Assembly: GCA_034435035.1 (NCBI GenBank)
Contig: DAOTXW010000023.1
Span: 124,001 to 188,000 of the forward strand
DNA length: 64,000 bases
DNA from: JAHEME01 sp034435035
GTDB lineage: Bacteria > Chloroflexota > Anaerolineae > Aggregatilineales > UBA3940
Reading direction: 5' to 3'
Under the pieces are notes generated by a model, which made no database searches, was not told the DNA's origin, and saw nothing but the letters and a program-made list of their open reading frames with translations. Each line of letters begins with the position of its first letter. The first letter of the stretch is position 1. Positions 31,510 to 41,032 of this stretch are shown piece by piece. A program made the position numbers and the translations under genes.

Positions 31510-34056
31510 CTAGATCACTTCCACCACCGAGCCCTGCGGTGTCTTTGTCACTTCAATTCGCACCGGGAAAGCCTCTTTGAGCTCGTCGATGTGCGTGATG
31601 ACCAGGATCAGGTCAAACTCATCCTGGATCGCATTAATTGCCATCACCAGGCGCTCCCGCCCCTGCGAATCCTGCGTGCCAAACCCCTCGTCAATGATAA
31701 GTGTACGCAGTTGAGCGCCAGCGCGCCGGGCCAACAACCGCGAAAGCGCCAGACGAATGGCAAAATTGACACGGAATGCCTCCCCGCCGCTGAAGGTTGC
31801 ATAATCGCGTGTGCCCAGTTCATCTGCGATCTTGATATCAAGGGTTTCTCGCACCCCGCCGGAGACCTTCTCACGCTGGGTGTCAAACCGCACATGCATA
31901 CGACCGTCTGTCATGCGGGCCAGAATATCATTGGCTTCCTGTTCAATCTCCGGGATAGCCGCCTCAATGATCAGGGACGGAACTCCGTCCCGGCCGAAGG
32001 CCGCCCGAAGCTCCTCATAGATGGCATGTTCTTCGGCCAGACGGTCCCGTTCCGCCAGGAGCTCGACCCGCCGCTGCCGCTGCTGCTCTAACGCATGGAG
32101 CTTCTGCTGTGCCGCCCCGACCCGATACCGCGCACGGCCTTCCTCGTCGCGCAGCCGCGCCAGTCTCTCCTCCCAGGGTTGTAATTCAGCCAGGCGGCGG
32201 TCGAGCGCTGAGACCTCCTCGTCCACCGATTCGCTCTGCGCCCGGGCTTCTGCCAGGGCGCCCTGCCAGCGGGCAGACTGTTCATCCAGCGAGGCAAGAG
32301 CAGACTCCACTGATGGCGCTTCATTGGCTGCCCGCTGCATGTCGGCCCGGATCGTCTCAATCTGCGCCAGCCGCTCCAGAGTCAGGCGCGCAGCCTGGTG
32401 CGCCGCTTCATCATAGCCCAGTGCTTCCAGCAGATCGTTGTTCGCCTGCAGGGCAGCGCGCTCCTCGGCTGCATAACTCTCCAGCGCGATCTGCTGCTCC
32501 ACGGCGGCGATTCGCTCCACCACCTCGCGGAGTTCCGTTCGGGCTGCCTCTGCGCGTTCCTCCCGATCGCGCAGTCGTGCGTAGTGCTCACGGGTCGGCC
32601 CCAGATTGCGCAGATCCTGCTCGGCCAGATTTATCTCACGGGCCAGCCGGGCGACTTCGCCCTTGAGGGTTTTCGCCTCATCGTGGCCAGCCTGCCACTC
32701 CTGGCGATGGTGCTCACCGGCCTCCTGCAGCCGGGCGATGAGTTCTTCCCGGTGGGTCTCACTCAGATCCTGTTGGCACAGCGGGCAGACTGGCTCCTGA
32801 GTGGCCTGAATCATGTCAAGCTGCTGACGCAGCCCTTCCATCTCGCGCTTGAGGCTGCGGTTATTCGCCTCAAGCTGTGCATATCTTTCAACAACTCCGC
32901 TGTGTTCCGACCGCAGCCCGGCCAGATCGACTTCACGCTTCTCCAGCGCAGTGATGCGGGACTGGAAATCGGCCAGGGCGTCAGGATCGGCCTCCTCAAT
33001 GGCACGCTCCAGGTCGGCCAGGCGCTGCCTGAGAGAGCGCAGATCGGCCTCCAGCAATGCCCGGGCTGAATGGATAGTCTGCTCAAGGGACATCCGCTGT
33101 GCGATCAGATCGGTGCGTTCAATGAGCCGATCGCTCAAATACCGATCGGTCTCCCGCGCCTGGACAAGCGCCGCGTAATCCGCTTCGATCGCTTCGCGCT
33201 GTGACAGGATCGCCTCAAAATCCGCCAGCCGCCGGATCTGCTCCCGCCGCTCCTGATCGATGCGATCCAATTCAAGCTCCGCCTGCTGAGCATAGCGAAC
33301 GGCCTGCTCCATGGCAGTTTGGAGCTTATCACGTTCATGCCGGGCATTTTCCAGATCGCGAACATGAATGTCTGCTTCATGCACCTGCTGGCTGATCCCG
33401 GCCAGAGCCTGCTGGGCTGCGATCAGCTCACGCTGAAAGGAATCCTCCTCGGACAGGTCGCGCTCCACGCCGGCCAGCAGCCCCTCGAGTTGATCAGTCT
33501 GCCCCTCAATCTCTCGCAGGCGCTGGCGGGCGCGCTCTTCATACTTCGCCCACTGGTTCAGGCCCAGTATCTCGCTCAGAATCACCTTGCGCTCGCCGGG
33601 CGTCTTGTTCGTGAATTCGTCAGCGCGCCCCTGCATCAGGAACGCAGAATTGATGAAGGTCGCATAGTCCAGCCGCAACAGGCGGATGATCTTTTCCTGG
33701 GTGGCGCGGATCGTCGACTCGCTGATGTTGCGCCACTGGTCGCCGTCCCGGATCTCCAGTTGCAGTTCGCTGCGCCCGCGCCCTGTGCGTGACCGGTAGC
33801 GAGAGACCCGGTACAGCAATCCCTCCTGGGAGAACTCGAGCTGCACCATCATCTCGGTTTCATCGCCGTGGATCAGCTCGTCATCGCGCTGAGCGCGCGC
33901 CTTCCCCCAGATCGCCCAGGTCATTGCGTCCAGCAGCGCCGACTTCCCGGCCCCGTTGGTGCCTGCCAGGCAGGCCAGATGCAGCCCGCTGAGATCAACG
34001 CTCTGCTGGCTGCGATAGGCCAGAAAGTTCTGCAGCTCGAGCTTTATGGGGATCAT
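31510..34056 (-). CDS. sbcC: SbcC/Rad50-type exonuclease subunit
   Basis: The ATPase/structural arm of the SbcCD (Mre11-Rad50-like) complex that processes DNA ends and hairpins. The 848-residue product has Walker A AGTNGAGKS at 31-39 and a C-terminal signature plus Walker B TLIIDEGFGTQD. Long antiparallel coiled-coil arms meet at a zinc hook CPLC (Cys424, Cys427), exactly at the midpoint. The partner nuclease gene sbcD/mre11 is not in the window, although the two are normally adjacent. It starts 11 nt after the PPi-phosphofructokinase gene with a weak Shine-Dalgarno, suggesting translational coupling. Confidence 0.95.
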   Translation of the reverse strand: MIPIKLELQNFLAYRSQQSVDLSGLHLACLAGTNGAGKSALLDAMTWAIWGKARAQRDDELIHGDETEMMVQLEFSQEGLLYRVSRYRSRTGRGRSELQLEIRDGDQWRNISESTIRATQEKIIRLLRLDYATFINSAFLMQGRADEFTNKTPGERKVILSEILGLNQWAKYEERARQRLREIEGQTDQLEGLLAGVERDLSEEDSFQRELIAAQQALAGISQQVHEADIHVRDLENARHERDKLQTAMEQAVRYAQQAELELDRIDQERREQIRRLADFEAILSQREAIEADYAALVQARETDRYLSDRLIERTDLIAQRMSLEQTIHSARALLEADLRSLRQRLADLERAIEEADPDALADFQSRITALEKREVDLAGLRSEHSGVVERYAQLEANNRSLKREMEGLRQQLDMIQATQEPVCPLCQQDLSETHREELIARLQEAGEHHRQEWQAGHDEAKTLKGEVARLAREINLAEQDLRNLGPTREHYARLRDREERAEAARTELREVVERIAAVEQQIALESYAAEERAALQANNDLLEALGYDEAAHQAARLTLERLAQIETIRADMQRAANEAPSVESALASLDEQSARWQGALAEARAQSESVDEEVSALDRRLAELQPWEERLARLRDEEGRARYRVGAAQQKLHALEQQRQRRVELLAERDRLAEEHAIYEELRAAFGRDGVPSLIIEAAIPEIEQEANDILARMTDGRMHVRFDTQREKVSGGVRETLDIKIADELGTRDYATFSGGEAFRVNFAIRLALSRLLARRAGAQLRTLIIDEGFGTQDSQGRERLVMAINAIQDEFDLILVITHIDELKEAFPVRIEVTKTPQGSVVEVI

Positions 34057-34067
34057 TGCGGCAGGAT

Positions 34068-35219
34068 TCAGCTCAGGAACATCGGCATGCCGGCCACATG
34101 CCGTACCTTGGGTTTGTACTGATCAATGTCATACAGCTCGCCCACATCTACCGTCTTGCGGCCCTGCATGATCATGCTGATCGGGACATCGGTGTACACG
34201 CCTCCCCGCAGCGCGACCATTCGTCCGCTTTGCCCCCTCAGGATCATGTCCATCGCCATGTGCGCGTAGTTGAAAGCCACCATGAGATCCAGCGAGTCCG
34301 GGGCCCCTGAGCGCATCAGATAGGCCACCTGCTGGTAGATGATGTTTTCCCCCGTGAGCTCCTTGATCAGTTCGCCTGTTATCATCCCGATCCCGCCCAG
34401 CTTCTGGTGGCCGTAGGCATCTGCTTCGCCCCGTTGGACGATCTCGCCTCCCTCCATACGCGCCCCTTCAGAGATCGTCATCATGGCATAGTTGCTGGGA
34501 TTCAGGGCTTTATCCTCAACCAGCATTTTCGCCAGCCTGGATGGATCGAAAGGTACCTCGGAGATCACAGCACGGTCCACACCGGCGAGATACGCTGCGA
34601 TCAGCGAGGTCTCACCCGAATTGCGGCCAAACAGCTCGATCACAGCGATCCGCTCATGCGATCCTGTGCTTGTCCGAAGGTCATTGATGAAGTCCACGCT
34701 GCGTGTGACAGCGGTGCTGAAGCCGATGCAATAGTCTGTTCCATAGACATCATTATCCATGGTCTTCGGAATGCCCATCACCCGCACGCCTTCACGATGT
34801 AGACGCTCGGCATAGCTCAGCGTATCGTCGCCGCCGATGGCGATCACCACGTCCAGCCCTACCTGCTCAATCACCTTCAGGACATGCGAAGTAAAGTCTC
34901 TGGCAGCCTGATCGGGCGACCAGTCTTCAGCACGCAGAAACTCCGGGACATCCTTGCCCTTGACTTTAGCGGGGTTGGTGCGTGAAGTGTGCAGAAAGGT
35001 GCCGCCGGTGCGGGCAACTCGCCGCACTGCGTTCTTATCCAGTTCTACCACACAGGCTGCGTTATCCGGCTCGTCGAGCCGGTAGTTCAAAAGACCAGCC
35101 CATCCCCGGCGGATGCCTACCACCGTGTGCCCTTCCTCCACACAGCGATCGACAATTGCCTTGATGCAGGGGTTCAGACCAGGGACATCCCCACCCCCGG
35201 TCAGTACCGCGATCTTCAT
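34068..35219 (-). CDS. pfp: 6-phosphofructokinase family protein, PPi-dependent type by active-site residues
   Basis: Phosphorylates fructose 6-phosphate; the reaction is reversible when PPi is donor. The 383-residue product carries GGDDT at 129-133 and PKTMDND at 151-157. Asp132 and Lys152 correspond to the residues (E. coli positions 104 and 124) that mark PPi-dependent enzymes and block ATP binding. The active-site GRNSGE and a long helical C-terminal part are also seen. AAGGAG stands 8 nt before the ATG. It lies 58 nt after the ATP-type pfkA, giving a tandem pair with different donor signatures. Donor assignment is from residue rules, not assay. Confidence 0.9.
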   Translation of the reverse strand: MKIAVLTGGGDVPGLNPCIKAIVDRCVEEGHTVVGIRRGWAGLLNYRLDEPDNAACVVELDKNAVRRVARTGGTFLHTSRTNPAKVKGKDVPEFLRAEDWSPDQAARDFTSHVLKVIEQVGLDVVIAIGGDDTLSYAERLHREGVRVMGIPKTMDNDVYGTDYCIGFSTAVTRSVDFINDLRTSTGSHERIAVIELFGRNSGETSLIAAYLAGVDRAVISEVPFDPSRLAKMLVEDKALNPSNYAMMTISEGARMEGGEIVQRGEADAYGHQKLGGIGMITGELIKELTGENIIYQQVAYLMRSGAPDSLDLMVAFNYAHMAMDMILRGQSGRMVALRGGVYTDVPISMIMQGRKTVDVGELYDIDQYKPKVRHVAGMPMFLS

Positions 35220-35277
35220 GGTCAGCGCTCCTTATTGATAAAGAGGGTTCGCCGCGTGGGCGCTCAGACCGCAGGTG

Positions 35278-36255
35278 TCAACGGGCCAGGATGCGGGCCA
35301 GATCCACGAAATGCGGATTGACCGGGCGCTGCTTGCCAATCACTTCTTCCAGGGGCAGCATTGCAATGCCCGTCCCTTCGAGGGTCATCATCATGCCGTA
35401 GTCTCCCTGCACCAGCGCCTCGACGGCCCGTACACCAAAGCGGGTAGCCAACAGCCGGTCAAAAGCGGTTGGGCGGCCGCCACGCTGGACATGACCCAGG
35501 ATGGTCGTGCGCACCTCAAAGCCAATGTCATGATCCTTCAGATACTGCTCGATTTCGCTGCTTTTGAGGTTGGCTCCCTCGGATACAATCACCAGCGCAT
35601 GATTCTTGCCCTTCATGTAGGCATCTTCCAGCGCTTTACCCAGCTCCTCCAGAGTCTGGTCCTGCTCGGGCACGAGCACCACCTCCGCGCCAGTGATCAG
35701 CCCGGCGACAATGGCCAGATGCCCGCACCGGCGGCCCATCACCTCGACCAGGAAGACCCGCTCGTGCGATGAAGCCGTATCGCGCAGCCGGTCGATTGAA
35801 TCCAGGATGGTGTTGGTGGCCGTGTCGACACCGATGCAGCTTGCCGTCCCCCAGATATCATTGTCAATGCTGGCGGGAATGCCCACTACTTTGACGCCCA
35901 GTCGATGCAGAGCCAGCGCCCCGGTGAGACTCCCATCGCCGCCAATCACGACCAGGCCATCGATGCCATGCTCATTCAGACGACGCACCCCTTTGCGCTG
36001 TATGGTCTCATCCTTGAAGTCGGGCAGCCGCGCCGTCTGCAGAATTGTGCCGCCCCGCTGGATGATCCCGCCGACATCACGGGCAGTCATGCGGTCGATG
36101 TCCCCATTGATCAGGCCCAGATACGCACGCCGGATTCCGAAAACCTCTTTGTCATAGAAAGCGCCAGCGCGCACCACCGCCCGGATCGCGGCGTTCATGC
36201 CCGGCGCATCACCGCCGCTTGTCATCACCCCTATGCGTTTGATCTCGTCGGCCAT
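35278..36255 (-). CDS. pfkA: 6-phosphofructokinase, ATP-dependent type
   Basis: The committed step of glycolysis. The 325-residue product has the length of bacterial ATP-PFK, with the N-terminal TSGGDAPGMNAAIRAVVR, GGDGS at 105-109 (Gly108, ATP type), PASIDND at 127-133 (small residue at the discriminating position) and the MGRRCGHLA substrate loop. AGGAGGAG precedes the ATG. It follows dnaE by 15 nt and precedes the PPi-type paralogue, suggesting an operon in which DNA replication and glycolysis genes share a transcript. Confidence 0.95.
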   Translation of the reverse strand: MADEIKRIGVMTSGGDAPGMNAAIRAVVRAGAFYDKEVFGIRRAYLGLINGDIDRMTARDVGGIIQRGGTILQTARLPDFKDETIQRKGVRRLNEHGIDGLVVIGGDGSLTGALALHRLGVKVVGIPASIDNDIWGTASCIGVDTATNTILDSIDRLRDTASSHERVFLVEVMGRRCGHLAIVAGLITGAEVVLVPEQDQTLEELGKALEDAYMKGKNHALVIVSEGANLKSSEIEQYLKDHDIGFEVRTTILGHVQRGGRPTAFDRLLATRFGVRAVEALVQGDYGMMMTLEGTGIAMLPLEEVIGKQRPVNPHFVDLARILAR

Positions 36256-36270
36256 TTCCGGCTGCTCCTC

Positions 36271-39200
36271 CTAACGATCGGCGCAAACAGCCACTGCCGC
36301 ATCCCCAATCAGCGTGGTGAGCCTGGCGACCAGCGCATCACAATAATGAGTCGTGTCATCAGGAAAGTCAACCTCGATCAGACCGTCACCGCTGTCCATC
36401 ACAAAGGAGAATCGGTCCTTCCCATGAAAGCTGATCAATATGCCATGCACACGCTCGACAAGTCGGCGGTCGCGTTCCGGATCCTCGCTGCGCGGAATCC
36501 GCACGACCAGACGCCGCGCATCTGCAGCGGTGTCCGGGGCGGCGCGATATGGGAGGCTGGAACCGGGTTCTGCAGAAGCCGGCGGCGGAGGTGGCGCTGA
36601 TCCCACTGCTGGCGCGTCTCCCTGAAGGGAGGGGGTTACCACCCCATCCGACCGGCGGGCAGCCGGAGCAGGCACGAGCACTTCATCCGAGGTCGGCTGC
36701 ATCCAGGCTGGCTCAGCCAGGGCTGCGTCCGAAGGAAAGAGATCCGATGGCTCCTCATCATAATCCTCCGGCGGGATAGCCACCCAGGGCAGGCTGGCGC
36801 TGTGCGTATCATCTGCCGGAACAACCAGGTCCAGGTTCGTCGTTGCCTCTTCGCACAGCAGCTTGGGTTCCCCGCGGGAAACATCCAGTTTACCTCGCAA
36901 CAGAAGGACGCGATCCGGCTCCCACAGATCCCGGGTTGCATCCCATGTGCTGGGCCAGATGATAACCTCGATCTGCCCGTAGAGGTCCTCCAGACCAGCG
37001 AACGCCATCTGCTTGCCAGCCTTCGTCACATGCCGACGCACGTAGGTCACCATACCGGCCATCGTCACCTGCCGATCGTGATCCGATTCCACGATCTGAT
37101 TGGTGCAAGTAACCGCGATAGCCTGCAGGCGATCAAAGACCTGCCGGAGCGGATGTTCGGAGATATAGACCCCGATCAGCTCACGCTCCCACTGGAGCAT
37201 CTCGCGGTGTGAAACCTGGCTCTTCGTCTCACTCACCAGAACCCCGCCCGAGCTCACGCCGAGCGAAACGCCGGTTGCCTCCCCGAACAGACTCATCTGA
37301 CCGGCTTCGGCGGCGCGGTGCTGGCTGGACGAAAAGCTCATCAGCCGGTCCAGTGATTCCAGCAGGTTCAGGCGAGGTGCCAGGCAGTCCAGGGCGCCAA
37401 CCTTGATCAGACACTCCAGGGCGCGTTTGCCTACCATCCGCAGATCGACGCGCTGGCAGAGATCCGCCGGATCGATGAAGGGTCCGCGCGCCCGTGCCTG
37501 CAAAATGGCCTCCACAGAACCCTCCCCGACGTTCTTGATCGCGCTCAGCCCATAGCGAATCGCACGCCTGCCATCCGGCTGCTGCTCGATCGTGAAATCA
37601 TGCCCGCTGGCATTGATATCGGGGGGCAGCACATCGATCCCCATCTGGCGGCAGTCACTGATGTAGGTGCCGACCTTATCAGTATCGCCGCGCTCCGTCG
37701 TGAGCAGCGCCGCCATGTACTCATGGGGGTAATGAGCCTTCAGGAAAGCCGTCTGCACCGTGAGGACTGCGTAATCCGCCGCGTGCGACTTATTGAAGCC
37801 GTAGCGCGCAAAAAACTCAATATCGTCAAATATCTGCCCGGCGACCTCAGGGGCAACGCCACGGCTGGGCCCCTGCTTCTGAAAGATCGCCCGGTGTTTG
37901 AGCAGATCCTTTTCCTTCTTCTTGGATACGGCCCGGCGCATCAGATCAGCATCGCCCAGGCTGTATCCAAACAGACTGGAAGCAATCTGCATAATCTGCT
38001 CCTGATACACGATGATGCCGTAGGTCTCCCCCAGTATAGGCTCCAGCAGGGGATGATGGTATGACACCGCTTCGTCGTCGTGCATCCGGCGGATATAGGC
38101 AGAGATGTACTCCATGGGCCCCGGGCGGAACAAGGATATTGCCGCCACAATATGCTCAAATCGAGTCGGGCGCATGTCTGCCAGCACCCGTGTCATTCCC
38201 CCGCCTTCAACCTGAAATACGCCGCTCGTCTCGCCGCGTGTCATCAGGGCAAAGGCTGCATCGAGCTTCTGGTTATTGACCTCATCATCCGGGCGATGCC
38301 GGTATGGAATGTTACTCAGGTCATAGGAGATCCCATGGTTGTGCTCGATCAACTCGCAGGCTTTGCGCATGATGGTCAGCGTGCGCAAACCGAGGAAATC
38401 GACCTTCAGCAGACCGATCGACTCGACGACCTCCATAGGCCACTGCGAGACCACCCCGAGCGCCCCCTCGCCATTTACGGCGCCCTCACCGCCGCGGGTA
38501 GGGCGATTCAGCGGCATGTACTCCACCAGCGGGCGGTCGGCGATCAGCACCCCGGCCGCATGCGTGCTGGCATGCCGCGCAATGCCTTCCAGCCGGATGG
38601 CAGTATCCAGGAGTCTTTTAATGTAGGGGCGCTGCGGATCTTCGTAGGCGGCGCTGAGCTCAGGAATCTCGGACAGGGCCTGTTTCAGTGTCACCGGCTT
38701 GCCGGGCACGGAGGGAATCAACCGGGCCAGGGCATTGACTTCATTGAGCGGGATATCCAGGGCACGCGCCACATCGCGCACAGCAGCGCGGGCGCCCAGC
38801 GTGCCAAACGTGATGATCTGGGCGACCTTGTCCTCGCCGTACCTGCGCACGCAGTAGTCGATCATCTCTGCCCGGCGATCATCGGGATAGTCGATATCGA
38901 TATCGGGCATGCTGATACGCCCGGGATTCAGGAAGCGCTCAAAGATCAGCCCGTTCTCCAATGGATCGATGTTGGTGATCCCCAGCGTATAGGCAACAAT
39001 GGATCCCGCGCCGGACCCGCGCACATTCCACCAGATATCGCGCCGGCGAGCAAAGTCGCACAAATCCCACACGATCAGGAAGTATGTGTCGAACCCCATC
39101 TCATGGATCACGCGCAGTTCGTGTTCCAGGCGGGCCCGAACATCAGGGCTGCCGCTTTGCTCCCCGTATCGATGCTCTAATCCCTGCTCACACAGGTGGC

Positions 39201-40092
39201 GCAGGTAAGCCTGCGCATCATACCCATCCGGCACCGGGAAGTTCGGCAGATGATATTGCTTGTCATCCAGGGATAGGTTGCACATCTCGGCAATGCGGAG
39301 CGTATTGTTGAGCGCCTCCGGAACCTCGCCAAAGATGGCAGCCATTTCGTCGGGGGAGCGTAGATAGTAGCTGTCGTCGCTGAATCGCAGCCGCCTCTGA
39401 TCGTTCACCAGGCTGCCGGTGCCGATGCACAGCAGCACGTCATGCGGATCGGCGTCCTCGCGACGCACATAATGTACATCATTGGTCGCGACCAACGGCA
39501 CCCCGGCATAGGGAGCCAGCTGGAGCAGAGCGGTGTTTAGCTGCCGGAGTTCCGGGATATCATGCTCTTGCAGTTCGACATAGAATCGATCCGGCCCGAA
39601 GACGTCCAAATACCAGCCAAGCAGCCGGCGAGCTTCCTGATCGCGCCCCTCCACCAGCAGGCGGGGAATCTCAGCTGCCAGGCAGCCGGTTGTGCAGATC
39701 AGCCCCTCTGCATGCTGGGCGAGAAAATCCCTGTCCACGCGGGGCTTGTAGTAGAAACCGCTCAGCTGAGCGGCGCTGGCGATCTTCAGGAGATTCTGAT
39801 AGCCCGTCCGGTCGGCGGCCAGCAGCAGCAGATGATAGTTCTGGCTGTCGAGTTTGGGATCGCGCCCGGTCATCTCCCGCGGGGAGATATAGGCCTCCAT
39901 GCCGATAATCGGCTTGACGCCTTCCGCCTTACAGGCGCGATAGAACTCGATCACGCCGTACATCGCCCCGTGATCGGTGATCGCCAGGGAATCCATGCCC
40001 TGTTCAACGGTGTAGCGCACCAGGTCCTTGATGCGGCTCATACCGTCAAGAAGAGAATACTCAGTATGGACATGCAAGTGAGCAAACGACAT
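36271..40092 (-). CDS. dnaE: DNA polymerase III alpha subunit
   Basis: The replicative C-family polymerase. The 1273-residue product starts with a PHP domain (FAHLHVHTEYSLLDG, with His5, His7 and His9; ITDHGAMYG). The catalytic PDIDIDYPDD has aspartates 397, 399 and 401, followed by helix-hairpin-helix and OB-fold regions (VTMAGMVTYVRRHVTKAGKQMAFAGLEDLYG). A Pro/Ala-rich linker of about 80 residues precedes a C-terminal domain (RLVVRIPRSEDPERDRRLVERVHGIL). No PolC-like exonuclease insertion is present, so this is DnaE type. ATG 40092 was chosen because the PHP motif follows at once; an upstream ATG at 40125 adds 11 residues without a better Shine-Dalgarno. Confidence 0.97.
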   Translation of the reverse strand: MSFAHLHVHTEYSLLDGMSRIKDLVRYTVEQGMDSLAITDHGAMYGVIEFYRACKAEGVKPIIGMEAYISPREMTGRDPKLDSQNYHLLLLAADRTGYQNLLKIASAAQLSGFYYKPRVDRDFLAQHAEGLICTTGCLAAEIPRLLVEGRDQEARRLLGWYLDVFGPDRFYVELQEHDIPELRQLNTALLQLAPYAGVPLVATNDVHYVRREDADPHDVLLCIGTGSLVNDQRRLRFSDDSYYLRSPDEMAAIFGEVPEALNNTLRIAEMCNLSLDDKQYHLPNFPVPDGYDAQAYLRHLCEQGLEHRYGEQSGSPDVRARLEHELRVIHEMGFDTYFLIVWDLCDFARRRDIWWNVRGSGAGSIVAYTLGITNIDPLENGLIFERFLNPGRISMPDIDIDYPDDRRAEMIDYCVRRYGEDKVAQIITFGTLGARAAVRDVARALDIPLNEVNALARLIPSVPGKPVTLKQALSEIPELSAAYEDPQRPYIKRLLDTAIRLEGIARHASTHAAGVLIADRPLVEYMPLNRPTRGGEGAVNGEGALGVVSQWPMEVVESIGLLKVDFLGLRTLTIMRKACELIEHNHGISYDLSNIPYRHRPDDEVNNQKLDAAFALMTRGETSGVFQVEGGGMTRVLADMRPTRFEHIVAAISLFRPGPMEYISAYIRRMHDDEAVSYHHPLLEPILGETYGIIVYQEQIMQIASSLFGYSLGDADLMRRAVSKKKEKDLLKHRAIFQKQGPSRGVAPEVAGQIFDDIEFFARYGFNKSHAADYAVLTVQTAFLKAHYPHEYMAALLTTERGDTDKVGTYISDCRQMGIDVLPPDINASGHDFTIEQQPDGRRAIRYGLSAIKNVGEGSVEAILQARARGPFIDPADLCQRVDLRMVGKRALECLIKVGALDCLAPRLNLLESLDRLMSFSSSQHRAAEAGQMSLFGEATGVSLGVSSGGVLVSETKSQVSHREMLQWERELIGVYISEHPLRQVFDRLQAIAVTCTNQIVESDHDRQVTMAGMVTYVRRHVTKAGKQMAFAGLEDLYGQIEVIIWPSTWDATRDLWEPDRVLLLRGKLDVSRGEPKLLCEEATTNLDLVVPADDTHSASLPWVAIPPEDYDEEPSDLFPSDAALAEPAWMQPTSDEVLVPAPAARRSDGVVTPSLQGDAPAVGSAPPPPPASAEPGSSLPYRAAPDTAADARRLVVRIPRSEDPERDRRLVERVHGILISFHGKDRFSFVMDSGDGLIEVDFPDDTTHYCDALVARLTTLIGDAAVAVCADR

Positions 40093-40167
40093 ACCGTGAC
40101 TCAGCCACAGGCTCCGGTGGATCATCCAGCACGTTTGAGGCGGACTAGCTATGGGATGCGCAGACCG

Positions 40168-40176
40168 AGTATACCA
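40168..40176 (-). promoter_or_regulatory. Extended -10 promoter for dnaE (tentative)
   Basis: Minus-strand TGG-TATACT (40176-40168) gives an extended -10 about 70 nt upstream of the chosen start. No -35 match was found, so confidence is limited. Confidence 0.45.
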
Positions 40177-40309
40177 TGTTTCGCTCTGGCCGACGGCGAG
40201 CAGACAGGGGGCAGCGTCCTAACACAGGTCATGATATTAACTCATATCGCGACCGGCCGCCGGATCGCCACCCTGAAACAAATATGGCATACTGGAGGCA
40301 TATTCTGCC

Positions 40310-41032
40310 ATGACGCGCAAACAGACCGATCCTGCCAGCAGCCGGCCAGCCGCCGGGAAGCCTGGCTCACCAAAGAAAGCTTCGGAGGCGAGCCCGCGCA
40401 GCGAGCACTCCGCCGCTTCGTCCAGGGCGAGGCGACACGGTCTGGCCCGCCTGCCGAAGACTCGGCCGCTTCGCGTATGGCGACTCACCACCCGTGGGGC
40501 CGTCTTTATGAGCTTGATTATGGCAGCCTGCGCGGTCGGCGCGGGCGTGACCCTGGCGCTTGGGCGTCCATTTCCCTGGCAGGCTGTGGCGGATGTCACA
40601 GCTGCCATGCATCTCTCAGAGACCCTGGTGAGCCAGCGTGCCCGCTGGGAAGAGCTCGCCCTGGCCGACTACACCATCCAGGTCGCCTATGAATCGGGCA
40701 GCGTGCTGTGCGGACCGGCTGTTCTGGAAGTGCGTCAGGGAGCGGCTGTCGTCAGCCCGGCATCAGCGGAGCACTGGTTCCCACCGGAAGTCTGCAATGC
40801 GCTGATAAGTCGCTTCACCGTCGCCGGGGCGTTCGCCTGGCTGGGTGAGGAGATAGAGCAGTTCCGCCCCGGGGCGACCTATCTGCGCGCGCGCTTTGAC
40901 CCTGAATTTGGCTACCCGGTATGGGCTGAACGGGGCATCTACGATCTGCTGAATGAGCCTGAACGCTGTTGCTGGCGCGTCACCTGGAGCGCGCTGCAGC
41001 CGCTCGATATTGAGCGGGGGTATGGTGAGTAA
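40310..41032 (+). CDS. Membrane-anchored protein with DUF6174-like extracytoplasmic domain
   Basis: The 240-residue product has a long basic, Ser/Lys/Arg-rich cytoplasmic N-terminus (1-60). One transmembrane helix (about 64-86, AVFMSLIMAACAVGAGVTLAL) leads to a compact exported domain (about 105-235) beginning WEELALADYTIQVAYES. That beginning resembles the DUF6174 pattern found in lipoproteins and exported proteins of unknown role. GGAGG lies 11 nt before the ATG. Its last codon overlaps the mutM start (TAATG), so it is co-translated with mutM, though no functional link is obvious. Confidence 0.78.
   Translation: MTRKQTDPASSRPAAGKPGSPKKASEASPRSEHSAASSRARRHGLARLPKTRPLRVWRLTTRGAVFMSLIMAACAVGAGVTLALGRPFPWQAVADVTAAMHLSETLVSQRARWEELALADYTIQVAYESGSVLCGPAVLEVRQGAAVVSPASAEHWFPPEVCNALISRFTVAGAFAWLGEEIEQFRPGATYLRARFDPEFGYPVWAERGIYDLLNEPERCCWRVTWSALQPLDIERGYGE

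Noticed and set aside
38080..39180. 366-residue open frame antisense to dnaE
   Set aside because: It covers the polymerase catalytic core on the other strand and shows no family similarity; a shadow of codon bias.
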